A stretch of 64,000 nucleotides of DNA from CAWCTD01 sp963798455 (lineage in GTDB: Bacteria; Acidobacteriota; Terriglobia; Bryobacterales; Bryobacteraceae), in contig CAWCTD010000003.1 of NCBI GenBank assembly GCA_963798455.1, forward strand, positions 3,906,001-3,970,000, in the 5' to 3' direction. The translations under genes and the position numbers were made by a program. Below are positions 44,339-55,203 of the stretch, one piece after another (the first letter of the stretch is position 1; each line of letters starts with the position of its first letter). Under the pieces are notes generated by a model that saw nothing but the letters and a program-made list of their open reading frames with translations, ran no database searches and was not told the origin of the DNA.

Positions 44339-45361
44339 TCAGCGCTCCCGCGTCCCGTTCGCGGCCGGGCCTGTGGATTCGCGGAGAACGAGCTCCGGGT
44401 CGATCAGGACCTCCCGTCCCAGCGGCTTTCCTTTCACAGCTCCCGGCACAAGGATCTCAAACGAGAGGTGGCCGACCCGATCCCGTGGGATGTGAACGGT
44501 AGTCAGCGAGGGGTAGCAGAACTCGGACAGCAGGATGTTGTCAAAGCCCGTGACGGAGATGTCCTCCGGCACGCGGAGCCCTTGTTCGCGCAGCTCGCGG
44601 AGGACACCGAAGGCCATGAAATCGTTGACGCAGATGACGGCGGTCGGATGAAATCTGGAGGCGAGAATCTCGCGCGCCGCGCGGCGGCCGCCCTCGAAGC
44701 CGTCTTGATCCGCCACCGTCCGCCACTGAGTGGCCGGGGCGAAGCGCGAGACCGTTTCCACAAAGGCCTTCTCGCGCTCGCTGGTCGGCCCCAAGGTCGA
44801 ATGGTGCCCCACGTAGGCCAGCCGCGAGTGTCCCAGGTCGTGAAGATACTCCACGATCTTCTCGATCCCGCGCCGGTAGTTCACGCGAATGTTGGAGATG
44901 TTCTTCGTCACGGTGCCAACGTCATAGAAGACCGTAGGGATCTTGCTGGCCGTCAGCTCGCTGATCAGTTCGGGGGCCATCTCGGACACGATGACCGCCA
45001 GGCCGGCCACGCGGCGCCCGATCATGAGCCGGATGCTTCGGCTCAGCATTTCGGGCTGATAGTCGGTATTGGCCATGACCACGTCGTAGCCGTGATCACG
45101 GGCATCCGCCTCCAAGGTCCGGAAGATGTCGAGGAAGAAGGGATTCTCCATGTTGGACACGATCATCCCTAGGGTCTGGCTCTTCCCTCCCGCCAACGAT
45201 CGGGCGTGAAGGTTGGGGTGGTAGTTCAACTCGGCCACTACCTTCAACACTCTGGCGCGGGTTGAGTTCTTGACGACATCGATGTCGTTCAAGACGCGGG
45301 AAACCGTGGCTGTGGAGACCCTGGCCCGCCGGGCCACTTCTTCAAGACTCATCAACACCAT
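44339..45361 (-). CDS. LacI-family regulator of the pentose/deoxyhexose operon
   Basis: 340 aa. HTH MSLEEVARRARVSTATVSRVLNDIDVV, hinge YHPNLHARSLAGGKSQTLG, then a sugar-binding domain (IVSNMENPFFLDIFRTLEADA ... AVICVNDFMAFGVLRELREQGLRVPEDISVTGFDN). An in-frame ATG at 45352 is an alternative start. It follows the kinase gene by 56 bp on the same strand, so it is the last gene of the operon. The LacI-type operator at 50444 in that operon's promoter is its probable target. Confidence 0.9.
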   Translation of the reverse strand: MVLMSLEEVARRARVSTATVSRVLNDIDVVKNSTRARVLKVVAELNYHPNLHARSLAGGKSQTLGMIVSNMENPFFLDIFRTLEADARDHGYDVVMANTDYQPEMLSRSIRLMIGRRVAGLAVIVSEMAPELISELTASKIPTVFYDVGTVTKNISNIRVNYRRGIEKIVEYLHDLGHSRLAYVGHHSTLGPTSEREKAFVETVSRFAPATQWRTVADQDGFEGGRRAAREILASRFHPTAVICVNDFMAFGVLRELREQGLRVPEDISVTGFDNILLSEFCYPSLTTVHIPRDRVGHLSFEILVPGAVKGKPLGREVLIDPELVLRESTGPAANGTRER

Positions 45362-45417
45362 AGATTCTCATGAAGGCTGCCGCAAGGCAAAGGAGAAAAT
45401 GGTCCTAATCGACCCGG

Positions 45418-46990
45418 CTAGGCTTCGGCCGCAACCCGGCGAAGCGCGGGCAGGACGTCTCCGGCGGCGACGGGGTCTGCCGCGGCCCGTCCCAGGCCGA
45501 AGTACAGCTTCCTGTACAGCGGGTAAAGCCTCTCGTAGACCTGGGCGGCGGCAGGCTCCGGCTGCACCGTGCGATAGCTGGGGCACAGCGCATCCTGCGC
45601 TTCCTCGATGGACCGGAACGTTCCGGCCGCCAGGAATGCGAAGATTGCGGAGCCGAGGCTGGTGACCTCGCTCTCGGGCACCAAGACCGGCTTGTTGAAC
45701 ACGTTGGCGTACACCCGGTTGAGCGCCTCGTTCTTCTGCGGGACGCCGCCGCCGTTGATGACGCGGCGGATGGGAACGCCGTACTCCTCCATCCTTTCCA
45801 GGATGACGCGGGTGTGGAAGGCGGTGCCTTCGATGGCCGCGAACAACTCGTCCTGAGCGGTGTGGGTCAGTTTCCAGCCGAGGGTGACGCCGCCGAGCTC
45901 GGGGTTAACGAGCACCGTCCGGTCGCCATTGTCCCAGGTGAGGCGCAGCAGCCCGGTTTGCCCTGCCCTGTAAGCTTCGAGCCCCTGCGACAGGACGGCC
46001 ACGGTGGTGGAGGCGCGCCTGGCGATGGCCTCGAAGATGTCGCCGGTAGCGGAGAGTCCGGCTTCGATGCCCGCCATCTGGGGATGGATGGATCCCTGCA
46101 CCACGCCGCAGACGCCCGGAACCAGTTTGGCTTCCCTGGCAATGGCCATGATACAGGTGGAGGTGCCGACCACATTGACCACGTCGCCTTCGTGGACGCC
46201 GGCTCCAATGGCGTCCCAGTGCGCATCAAAGGCGCCAACGGGGATGGGGATGCCGGCGCGAAGACCGAGTCTGGCGGCCCACTCCGGCGACAGCTTCCCG
46301 GCGATCTGGTCACTGGTGGCGTAGCGCCCTTTCAGCTTCTCCCGGACGCCCCCCAGCAGGCGGTCCACCGCCACCAGGAAATCCTCCGAGGGCAGGCCTC
46401 CCAGCACCTTGTTCCACATCCACTTGTGGCCCATGGCGCAGACCGACCGAGGCACGCGGCCGAGATCCTTGATGCCGCACAGCACGGCCGCGACCATGTC
46501 GCAGTGCTCGAGCGCCGCGGCGATCTTCCCCCGCTTTTCCGGATTGTTCCGCAACCAGTGGAGCAGCTTGGAGAAACCCCACTCGGACGAGTAAATCCCT
46601 CCGCACCACTGGATCGCCTCGAGGTTCGAGCCGGTGCGCCGTCTCTGTAATGAGGGCGGCTTCGCGCCAGGCTCGGTGGTCGCACCACAGGTAGTAGTCA
46701 TCCAGAGGCTCGAACCGCTCGTCAAGCGGGAGGATGGTCGAACCGGTCGTGTCCAGGGCGATGGCTTCCACCTGCTCCCCCGGTACGCCGGCCACCTCCA
46801 GGGCCTGCCTGGTCGCCTCCACCAGCGCCCGCATGTGGTCGGCGTGGCTCTGGGTGGCGTGGTCGGGGTCGTCCTTCTTTCGGTGAAGAGGATAGTCGGC
46901 CACACCCGAGCCGAGCCGGCCCTTCTCGCTGTCGACAATAGACACGCGGACATTCAGCGTGCCAAAATCTACTCCGGCGACCTTGGCCAT
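45418..46990 (-). CDS. araB: Ribulokinase-type FGGY kinase, one +1 frameshift
   Basis: Restored length is 523 aa. It phosphorylates L-ribulose (possibly another ketose). N-terminal AGVDFGTLNVRVSIVDSEKGRLG and DYYLWCDHRAWREAALIT fit AraB closely. The frame changes near 46635. QWCGGIYSSEWGFSKLLHWLR, CAMGHKWMWN, GAFDAHWDAIGAGV and NVVGTSTCIMAI then follow, and the C-terminal lobe INGGGVPQKNEALNRVYANVF with LGSAIFAFLAAG. The gene starts 9 bp after the isomerase gene. The pairing isomerase plus ribulokinase indicates entry of the sugar into the pentose phosphate pathway. Confidence 0.88.
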
Positions 46991-46999
46991 CGAGCACTC

Positions 47000-48416
<1,417 letters not shown>

Positions 48417-48442
48417 ATAATTCCCTTTCCTTCGACTCGTCC

Positions 48443-48668
48443 CTACCGCTTGCCTCTCGTCGGCGAGAAGGAGTACACGTAAACCAATCCAATCACAATG
48501 AGCAGCGCTCCCCACCAGACGCCAACGTGCAGGTTGGCCAGGACCGTCTCACGGCGCACCCCCGCCCCACAGATCGTACAATCCGGATCCCAGGATGAGC
48601 ACTCCGTAGACCGTGAGGAGAAGGCCGATGAAAAACCAGATTGCAATGGGCTTCTTTTCTTCTGCCAT
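48443..48668 (-). CDS. Small two-TM protein of the sugar operon, one +1 frameshift
   Basis: Restored length is 74 aa. ATG 48668 gives MAEEKKPIAIWFFIGLLLTVYGVLIL, a first helix. The frame changes in the G-run at about 48560-48564. RRETVLANLHVGVWWGALLIVIGLVYVYSF then forms the second helix, ending TRGKR. Without the shift it would stop at 39 residues. It lies 6 bp after the SSS transporter and 26 bp before the isomerase, so it is probably an accessory subunit or small regulator of the transporter. No domain is recognised. Confidence 0.65.
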
Positions 48669-48674
48669 AGCTCC

Positions 48675-50391
48675 CTACCAAAAGATGATGTTGAGGGCCA
48701 CAAAGACGGCGCCAACGACCGCTGCCAGGAAGGCCGTGCGCTTGTAGAAGGGCAAATGTCCTTCCGTGGGCAGTTCCGTGCAGCCGTAGACCAGGCCCAC
48801 CAGTTCCTTTTCCTCCTTGGGCGTGGTCATCATGCTGACGACGACCGTGACCGTCACGCAGATGATCCAGCTCCACAGAGCGCGATACATGTTTTCCGCC
48901 ATGTCCTTGGCGTTGCTGGACAGCGCGATGATCGACAGTGCGCTCGGGTCGAGCTTGACCCAGGCCCACATGAGGATGGAGGACACGGTTCCGGTGAGCA
49001 GGCCCCAGAAGCCCCCCGCCGCCGTGGCGCGTTTCCACAACATCCCCAGCAGCACCGTCCCGAACAGAGGCGCGATGAAGAAGCTGAACAGCGCCTGCAC
49101 GTAGTCCATGATGCTCAGGAACTGCATGACCAGGTAGGCCGTGCCGATGCTGATCAGCACCCCCAGGACGGTACACCAGCGGCCCATGCTGACGTAGTGC
49201 GAATCGCTACCGCTTTTCTTGATGTAGGCGCGGTAGATGTCGTAGGTCCACACCGTGGCAAAGGCGCTGACGTTGCCCGCCATGCCGCTCATGAAGCCCG
49301 CGATCAGCGCCGTGATGCCCAGGCCGAGCAGGCCGGGGCCGCAGTAACGCGCCAGCATCAGCGGCAGGACCTCGTTGAAGCTGTGGCCGCCCGAGACGAC
49401 TGCCTGGCTCTCTCCCACCAGATGCATGGGCAGCAGCCCCAATGCCAGCAGCCCCGGCAGGATGACGATGACCGGCACCATCATCTTGAACGCCGGCGCC
49501 GATGATGGGGGCCATCTTCGCCGAGTGCACGTCCTTGGCGGCGAGCAGGCGTTGCACCACGAGGAAGTCCGTCGTCCAGTAGCCGAAGGAGATCACCCAA
49601 CCGAGGCCGAGGACAATGCCGGTCCAATGGATTCCCATGGGGTTGCCGCTGAACGAGCCCATGGTTCGCCACAGGTGCGTGTAATCGCCGCCGGGGAAGT
49701 TGTGGGCGATTCTGGCCTGGAGGCCGCTCCAGCCGCCGGCCTCAATGAGACCCAGGATCGGGATCACCATAGCCCCCAGCCAGATGAGCACGAACTGCAG
49801 CACCTCGTTAAAGATCGCGGAACGCAGGCCGCCGAGGGCGACGTAGATCGCCACTGTGATCGAGGAGACCCAGATGCTGAAGTGGATATCCCAGCCGAGC
49901 ACCACCTTCATGACCAGCGCCATCGAGTACATGTTGATGCCGCTCATCAGGACCGTCATGAGCCCGAACGAGACGGCCGCCAGGCCACGGCTGGATTCCC
50001 CGAAGCGAAGCTGGAGGTAGCCCGGCACCGAGTGGGTCTTCGAGATGTAGTAGAACGGCATCATCACCACGCCCAGGAAGAGCATGGCGGGGATGGCGCC
50101 GATCCAATACCAGTGCGTGGCCAGGATGCCGTACTGATAGGCCGCGGCCGCCCATCCCATCAGCTCCAGGGCGCCGAGGTTGGCGGCCAGGAAGCTCAGG
50201 CCCGCCACCCAGGCTGTCATCTCGCGCCCCGCGAGGAAGAAATCTTCGCCGGTCGCCGTCCGTGTCTTGAGGTAAAACCCGATGCCCAGGACGGCCACGA
50301 AGTAGATCACAATGACCGCGGCGTCCACCCAACTGAGAGAGATCAATCGCGAAGTGGTGCCGGCTGCAAGGAAGCAGAAGAGCGGTGCCAT
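48675..50391 (-). CDS. Sodium:solute symporter (SSS family), one +1 frameshift
   Basis: Restored length is 571 aa with about 14 transmembrane helices. N-terminal VDAAVIVIYFVAVLGIGFYLKTRTATGEDFFLAGREMTAWVAGLSFLAANLGALELMG is the SSS entry signature (GR.....s.fa...g). The frame breaks near 49494 (APIIGA then FKMMVPVIVILPGLLALG); the second frame runs to the end, with GLGITALIAGFMSGMAGNVSAFATVWTYD. It is probably the uptake system for the sugar used by the downstream isomerase and kinase. First gene of the operon. Confidence 0.88.
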
Positions 50392-50443
50392 AGAGTCCTC
50401 CCGCTTGATTTGCTCTCCGCGGTGGGAACGCGGAGCGTGGGGC

Positions 50444-50492
50444 GCAAGCGGTTACAAAGCTCCAGCGTATTTACAGTGCAGCCGGATGTCAA
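50444..50492 (-). promoter_or_regulatory. Promoter and LacI-type operator of the sugar operon
   Basis: On the minus strand, TTGACA (50492-50487) and TACGCT (50469-50464) are 17 bp apart. GTAACCGCTTGC (50455-50444) follows right after the expected +1. This sequence matches the LacI-family consensus GnAAnCGnTTnC at every fixed position. The operator sits 53 bp upstream of the SSS start. The -35 overlaps the stop of the upstream glycosyltransferase gene. Confidence 0.6.
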
Positions 50493-52054
50493 GCGGGAGG
50501 CGCGCCCCGAAGGTCCAGCCGGGAAAGTGCCGCCGCCAGGGCTGCCGCGCACAGGACAACACCCGCCGTCAGCGGCACAACCACCGCGGCGGGCATGAGC
50601 GAGGTGAGGCTCAGTGCGTCCCAGGCCCCGCCTGCCGAAGAACCGTACCAGCGCAACAGCGGCAGAAGTCGCACGCGGGGCTCCGGGTAGCCCGCGTAGA
50701 ACGGGATCAGCTTGACGAGGTACGTGGAGCAGATCACATACGCCCAAAGCCAAACGGCCGCCAGTCTGGCGAATCGGCCCGCCCACCCGCCGCGCGACAG
50801 CCCAAGAAAGATCAGGCACCAACCGGGGATGAGCAGCGGCTGTACGAGCCAGGGAGCGGCTGTCGCGGCTGCGCCCCGACTGGACCAGAAAGTCGTGATG
50901 GCGGTGTAGGCCAGGGCCGCCCCATAGCAGAAACAGGCGGTGACTGTGATACGCTCGGCTACCGTTTGCCTCCCCCACCGCCAGACATAGAGCACGATTC
51001 CCAACGCGATCAGCCCCAGCATCACGAGGGTAGTCCTGGCAGAGTAAGCCGTGAACGAGTTGTTGCCGGTCCAGAGGCTTGCCCTGGCGGTCGCCACCAG
51101 CGCCGTGAGCCACGGCAGATGCCAGGCCGCAGAGGCCATGGATCTGATCGGAACACCGCCCGCCGTTTCTTGCATGCCCGAGAGATTCCCGTAAAGCAAC
51201 AGGTTCCGCAGGTACCACGGCCCGGCCAGAAAGAGCACGACGCCAGCAATGACCAGCGCGGTCCGGAGGCTCAGCTTGCGCTTGACGCTCGCCGCCAGAA
51301 CCAGCCCGAAGGCGAACGGCACCAGCGCCAGGAAGGATGCCTTGGTGAGGAGACCGGCGGTGAGAGACAGCGCGAACAGCAGGGCGGAGCCGATCCGCGG
51401 TTCTTTGTACAGCTCGATCGCCGTGCTGATCACAACCGCGAACAGAGGCACCGTCAGCCAGTCGTTGGTTACGTGGGCTGTTGCGGCATAGAACATCTGC
51501 GAGGAGAGGACCACGAACACGGCGGCATGAGCGTAGGCCGCCGGCACTCCCAACTGCCGCGCCAATCGAAGAGCGATCAGGGCGGCAGCCACGGCCGCCG
51601 CAATCGCGCAGATCAACCTCAGGCACCATACACGAAGCGGCAGGGGCAGGTGTTTCAAAACAGCGTCCGGCGCCGCCAGCAACGCGTAGGCCAGCGGTGG
51701 GTGCTGCGCCTCGTAGTTCAGCATCTGAGTATTGACATCGCCGCTGCCGGGAGGCAGGTTCTCCAGTTGGGCGCGCAGGTTCCGCCGGGAGGACCGGTCC
51801 AGACGGAAATACTCGTCGAAGGGCACCACCATCGGCAGGTTACGCTTCACGGGACGGCCTGCCGGCGCGATGCGGAGCGACTGCCAGATCTCCTCGGAGA
51901 GGCAGGTCTTGTTCAGGACGGGCAAGGCCGTCTGCCTTGACAAGGTCTGTACGTAGCCGTAGTGAAAGGCCTCGTCAAAGCCGTCCCACAGCGGAAGCAG
52001 GGAAGCATAGAGAATGGCGTTCAGAATTCCGTAGACTACCAACGCGAGACGCAC
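50489..52054 (-). CDS. Polytopic membrane glycosyltransferase-like protein (GT39/ArnT type)
   Basis: About 521 aa with 11-13 hydrophobic helices. LYASLLPLWDGFDEAFHYGYVQ near the N-terminus has the acidic first-loop pattern of GT-C enzymes (ArnT/PMT), and YEAQHPPLAYALLAAP resembles their E-x-x-H-P-P motif. It probably transfers a sugar from a polyprenyl-phosphate donor. I chose the GTG at 52054, with AGGGG 7 bp upstream; the frame is open to 52123 but would overlap the divergent dehydrogenase. Target unknown. Confidence 0.72.
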   Translation of the reverse strand: MRLALVVYGILNAILYASLLPLWDGFDEAFHYGYVQTLSRQTALPVLNKTCLSEEIWQSLRIAPAGRPVKRNLPMVVPFDEYFRLDRSSRRNLRAQLENLPPGSGDVNTQMLNYEAQHPPLAYALLAAPDAVLKHLPLPLRVWCLRLICAIAAAVAAALIALRLARQLGVPAAYAHAAVFVVLSSQMFYAATAHVTNDWLTVPLFAVVISTAIELYKEPRIGSALLFALSLTAGLLTKASFLALVPFAFGLVLAASVKRKLSLRTALVIAGVVLFLAGPWYLRNLLLYGNLSGMQETAGGVPIRSMASAAWHLPWLTALVATARASLWTGNNSFTAYSARTTLVMLGLIALGIVLYVWRWGRQTVAERITVTACFCYGAALAYTAITTFWSSRGAAATAAPWLVQPLLIPGWCLIFLGLSRGGWAGRFARLAAVWLWAYVICSTYLVKLIPFYAGYPEPRVRLLPLLRWYGSSAGGAWDALSLTSLMPAAVVVPLTAGVVLCAAALAAALSRLDLRGAPPA

Positions 52055-52113
52055 CGTGTGGCCCCTGAATATCCTATCCTGGCATATAGTGCCTGAAGTA
52101 GGCGGGTCTGGAC

Positions 52114-53145
52114 ATGAAAGCACTGCTGCTGAAGAAGTACATGGAGATGGAACTGGCGGATATGCCCGCGCCGGAGATCGGGGCGGGCGACGTTCTCGTG
52201 CAAGTGAAGGCTTGTGGCATCTGCGGGAGCGACGTGCACGGCTTCGATGGGAGCACCGGCCGCCGCATTCCGCCTTTGGTCATGGGGCACGAAGCGGCCG
52301 GCGTGGTGGCCGGCACGGGCCCCCAGGTCCAGGGCTTCAAGGAAGGCGACCGGGTGACGTTCGATTCCACGATTTCTTGCGGCGCCTGCTTCTTCTGCCG
52401 GCGGGGTGAGATCAACCTGTGCGACAACCGGCAGGTGCTGGGCGTCTCTTGCGGAGAGTACCGCCGGCACGGGGCATTCGCGGATTTTGTCGCGGTCCCG
52501 CAGCACATCGTGTACAAGTTGCCGGACTCGCTCAGCTTCGAGAAGGCGGCGATGATCGAGGCGGTCTCCGTGGCCGTGCACGCGGCGGACCTGACGCCTG
52601 TGAGATTGGGCGACACGGCGGTGGTGGTCGGCAGCGGGATGATCGGACTGCTCGCGATTCAGGCGCTGCGGCTGGCGGGATGCGGGCGGGTGATCGCGGT
52701 GGACGTGGATGACAAGAAACTGGAGGCCGCGCGCCAATTGGGCGCCGACGAAGCAGTGAACCCCAACAATGTCGACGTGCCGGCCTTTGTTCGGGAGTGT
52801 ACTGGCGGACGGGGCGCCGACATCGCCATGGAGGTCGTAGGCGCAACCGGGCCCCTTCAGACGGCCCTGGCGTCGCTTCGCAAGGGTGGCGGCATGACCC
52901 TGGTGGGCAACATCTCGCCCCAGGTGGAGCTGCCCCTGCAGTCGGTGGTCACCCGGCAGATCAAGCTCACGGGGTCTTGCGCCTCTTCGGGCGAGTACCC
53001 TGCGTGCATCCGGCTGCTCGCGCAGGGCGCCATTCGGGTGGAGCCGATGATCAGTGCCGTGGCGCCGCTGGCCCAGGGCGTTTCCTGGTTTCATCGTCTG
53101 TACAACAAGGAACCCAACCTGATGAAGGTCATTCTGCAACCATAA
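52114..53145 (+). CDS. Zinc-dependent medium-chain alcohol/polyol dehydrogenase
   Basis: 343 aa. ACGICGSDVHGFDG (catalytic Zn Cys), MGHEAAGVV (GHE motif), and CGACFFCRRGEINLC (four-Cys structural zinc lobe). The NAD domain shows VVVGSGMIGLLAIQALRLAG and IAVDVDDKK with Asp for NAD preference. It is similar in layout to sorbitol/threonine dehydrogenases. It is followed 10 bp later by an SDR, so the pair may carry out two oxidations in a sugar or uronate route. Confidence 0.9.
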   Translation: MKALLLKKYMEMELADMPAPEIGAGDVLVQVKACGICGSDVHGFDGSTGRRIPPLVMGHEAAGVVAGTGPQVQGFKEGDRVTFDSTISCGACFFCRRGEINLCDNRQVLGVSCGEYRRHGAFADFVAVPQHIVYKLPDSLSFEKAAMIEAVSVAVHAADLTPVRLGDTAVVVGSGMIGLLAIQALRLAGCGRVIAVDVDDKKLEAARQLGADEAVNPNNVDVPAFVRECTGGRGADIAMEVVGATGPLQTALASLRKGGGMTLVGNISPQVELPLQSVVTRQIKLTGSCASSGEYPACIRLLAQGAIRVEPMISAVAPLAQGVSWFHRLYNKEPNLMKVILQP

Positions 53146-53155
53146 AGGAGACATC

Positions 53156-53953
53156 TTGAGCCAATCACTTTTTGACCTGACGGGAAAAGTTGCGATCGTG
53201 ACCGGCGCCAGCCGCGGGCTGGGCCAGTACATGTCCCGGGCGCTGGCCCGGGCCGGCGCGGACCTGGTGATCACGAGCCGTAAGCTGGCTTCGCTCGATA
53301 GCTTCAAGAGGGAGATCGAAGAGCTTGGCCGGAAGGCTCTCCCGCTGGAACTCGACGTGCGCGACTACGACAGCATCCAGCGCATGGCGGAGGCGGCGCA
53401 CGACCACTACGGGAAGATCGACATCCTGGTGAACAACGCGGGCTGCAACGTGCGCAAGCCCGCGCTGGAGGTGACCTGGGAGGACTGGAACCTGGTGCTG
53501 GACACCAACCTCCGAGGCGAGTTTTTTACCGCCCAGGCGGCGGCAAAGAAAATGATCCCTCGGGGGCAGGGCCGCATCATCAACATCGGCTCGGTGACCA
53601 GCGTGTTCGGTTACGCGGGAATCACCGCCTACTGCGCCAGCCGCGGCGGGGTGAAACAGATGACCATGAGCCTGGCCGATGACTGGGGTCCGTTCGGGAT
53701 CACGGTCAACTGCCTCGCTCCGGGCTGGTTCAGGACCGCCCAGAACGCCATTCTCTACGAGAACAAAGAATGGCTGGCGTACCTGATCGACAGGATCCCG
53801 CTCCGGCGGCATGGCTTGCCTCCGGACCTGGACGGCGCGGTGGTCTTCCTGGCCTCCGACGCCAGCCAGTACATCACCGGCCAGACGCTGCTGGTGGACG
53901 GAGGGATCTCAACCGGCTCCACCCGTGCTATGGTCGCTCCGAAGAAGATCTGA
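53156..53953 (+). CDS. SDR oxidoreductase (gluconate 5-dehydrogenase-like) with Lys to Arg in the active site
   Basis: 265 aa from TTG 53156, with AAGGAG 6 bp upstream. TGASRGLGQYMS binds NAD(P), NNAG and LDVRD are present, catalytic Ser146 and Tyr159. The motif reads Tyr-Cys-Ala-Ser-Arg163, so the usual catalytic Lys (YxxxK) is Arg. The C-terminus YITGQTLLVDGGIS is standard. The gene overlaps the convergent MFS gene by 45 bp. The substrate may be a sugar acid, inferred from the transporter next to it. Confidence 0.85.
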   Translation: MSQSLFDLTGKVAIVTGASRGLGQYMSRALARAGADLVITSRKLASLDSFKREIEELGRKALPLELDVRDYDSIQRMAEAAHDHYGKIDILVNNAGCNVRKPALEVTWEDWNLVLDTNLRGEFFTAQAAAKKMIPRGQGRIINIGSVTSVFGYAGITAYCASRGGVKQMTMSLADDWGPFGITVNCLAPGWFRTAQNAILYENKEWLAYLIDRIPLRRHGLPPDLDGAVVFLASDASQYITGQTLLVDGGISTGSTRAMVAPKKI

Positions 53954-55192
53954 CGGTTCGGGCACCAGCGGCTTGGTGGGGTCGATCTTCAGGAAGAGCA
54001 GCGAGCTCACCGCCACCATGGTGGCCATGGGAAACAGCGGCGCGTTGTAGCTGTGGTAGGCCTCGACGATATAGCCGAAGGCCACCGAGGACAAGAAAGA
54101 GCCGACCTGGCCGCCCATGTTCATCGCGCCCGTCACCGCGCCGGCGTATTTGCCTCCCACGTCCAGGCACACCGACCAGCCCACCGGCATCATGCAGTCC
54201 ATGCAGCCGTAGCCCACGGCCAGGAAGATCGCGGCGGCTTTGTTGCTGGGCGTCAAGGCTGTCATGAACATGAACATGGAAGCCAGCGCAAGCCCGGTAG
54301 CTCCGACGGAGCGGCGGCCGATCTTGAGCCCGTACTTTCGCACCAGAAGATCGCTGAGGATGCCGCCCCCCATGGTTCCGAAGGTGCCGATGATGAACGG
54401 CAGGGTGGACCAGAGGGCCATCTGAGACTCGCTGAACCCGCGGCCCTTCTCGAGGTAGGTGTGCAGCCACGAAATGTAGAAGTAAGCGCCCCAGTTGTAA
54501 GTGTGGTACATCAGCATGATGTTCCACAGATTCCACTTGCGGAGCACGACGCCCCAGGGCATGCCGTGATGCGCGGCGCGCTGCGCACCCGCGCCGATCT
54601 CCTCCAATTCCTGCCGGGAGACGGCGGGCTTTTCCGAGGGAAAGTCCTTGTACCAAGCGAGCCAGACCGCGGTCCAAAACAGGCCGATACAGCCGAAGAC
54701 CCAGAACGATGTGCGCCAGCCGTAGCGTTGTTGGATCGGGACGACGATGAGCGGCGAGATGGCCCCGCCGATCCGGCTGGCCATCCAGAGGACGCCCTGA
54801 GCGCGGCCACGCTCGACCGTGGGGAACCAGCGCGCGATGCTGCCCGAGCAGTTGGGGTAAGCCCCCGCTTCGCCCGCTCCGAACAGGAACCGGACAACCA
54901 GCATCACGTAGAAATTGGAGACCGTCGCCGTCAGCGAGGTAAACGCCGACCACCACAGAACGATGCGAGTCAGCACCTTGCGCTGGCCGATGCGGTCTCC
55001 GAGGGCGCCGCTCGGAATTTCAAACAGCGCATAGGCGAGAGTAAACGCTCCCACAATCCATCCCCAGCGTTCCGGGGGGATGTTAAGCTCTCCCTGCATC
55101 CTGGGGCCCGCCACCGAGATGCACATTCTGTCCAGGTAGGTGATGATGGACAGAAGGAACAGCATGGCGAGAACCCGGTAGCGATACCTCAT
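53909..55192 (-). CDS. MFS transporter, anion:cation symporter (hexuronate/galactonate) type
   Basis: 427 aa with 12 helices. YLDRMCISVAGPRMQGELNI, GYALFEIPSG-like AYALFEIPSGALGDRIGQRKVL, and RFLFGAGEAGAYPNCSGSIARWFPTVERGRAQG are typical of ExuT/GarP-type ACS transporters. It would import a sugar acid by proton symport. It is convergent with the SDR and divergent from the URO-D-like gene (11 bp between starts), so these genes form one functional group. Confidence 0.88.
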   Translation of the reverse strand: MRYRYRVLAMLFLLSIITYLDRMCISVAGPRMQGELNIPPERWGWIVGAFTLAYALFEIPSGALGDRIGQRKVLTRIVLWWSAFTSLTATVSNFYVMLVVRFLFGAGEAGAYPNCSGSIARWFPTVERGRAQGVLWMASRIGGAISPLIVVPIQQRYGWRTSFWVFGCIGLFWTAVWLAWYKDFPSEKPAVSRQELEEIGAGAQRAAHHGMPWGVVLRKWNLWNIMLMYHTYNWGAYFYISWLHTYLEKGRGFSESQMALWSTLPFIIGTFGTMGGGILSDLLVRKYGLKIGRRSVGATGLALASMFMFMTALTPSNKAAAIFLAVGYGCMDCMMPVGWSVCLDVGGKYAGAVTGAMNMGGQVGSFLSSVAFGYIVEAYHSYNAPLFPMATMVAVSSLLFLKIDPTKPLVPEPSDLLRSDHSTGGAG

Positions 55193-55203
55193 TGGCCAGC
55201 ATT

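Noticed and set aside
45418..46953. 511-aa kinase with an unusual Arg/Pro-rich N-terminus
   Set aside because: The first 110 residues are the wrong frame; the true N-terminus is in the frame starting at 46990.
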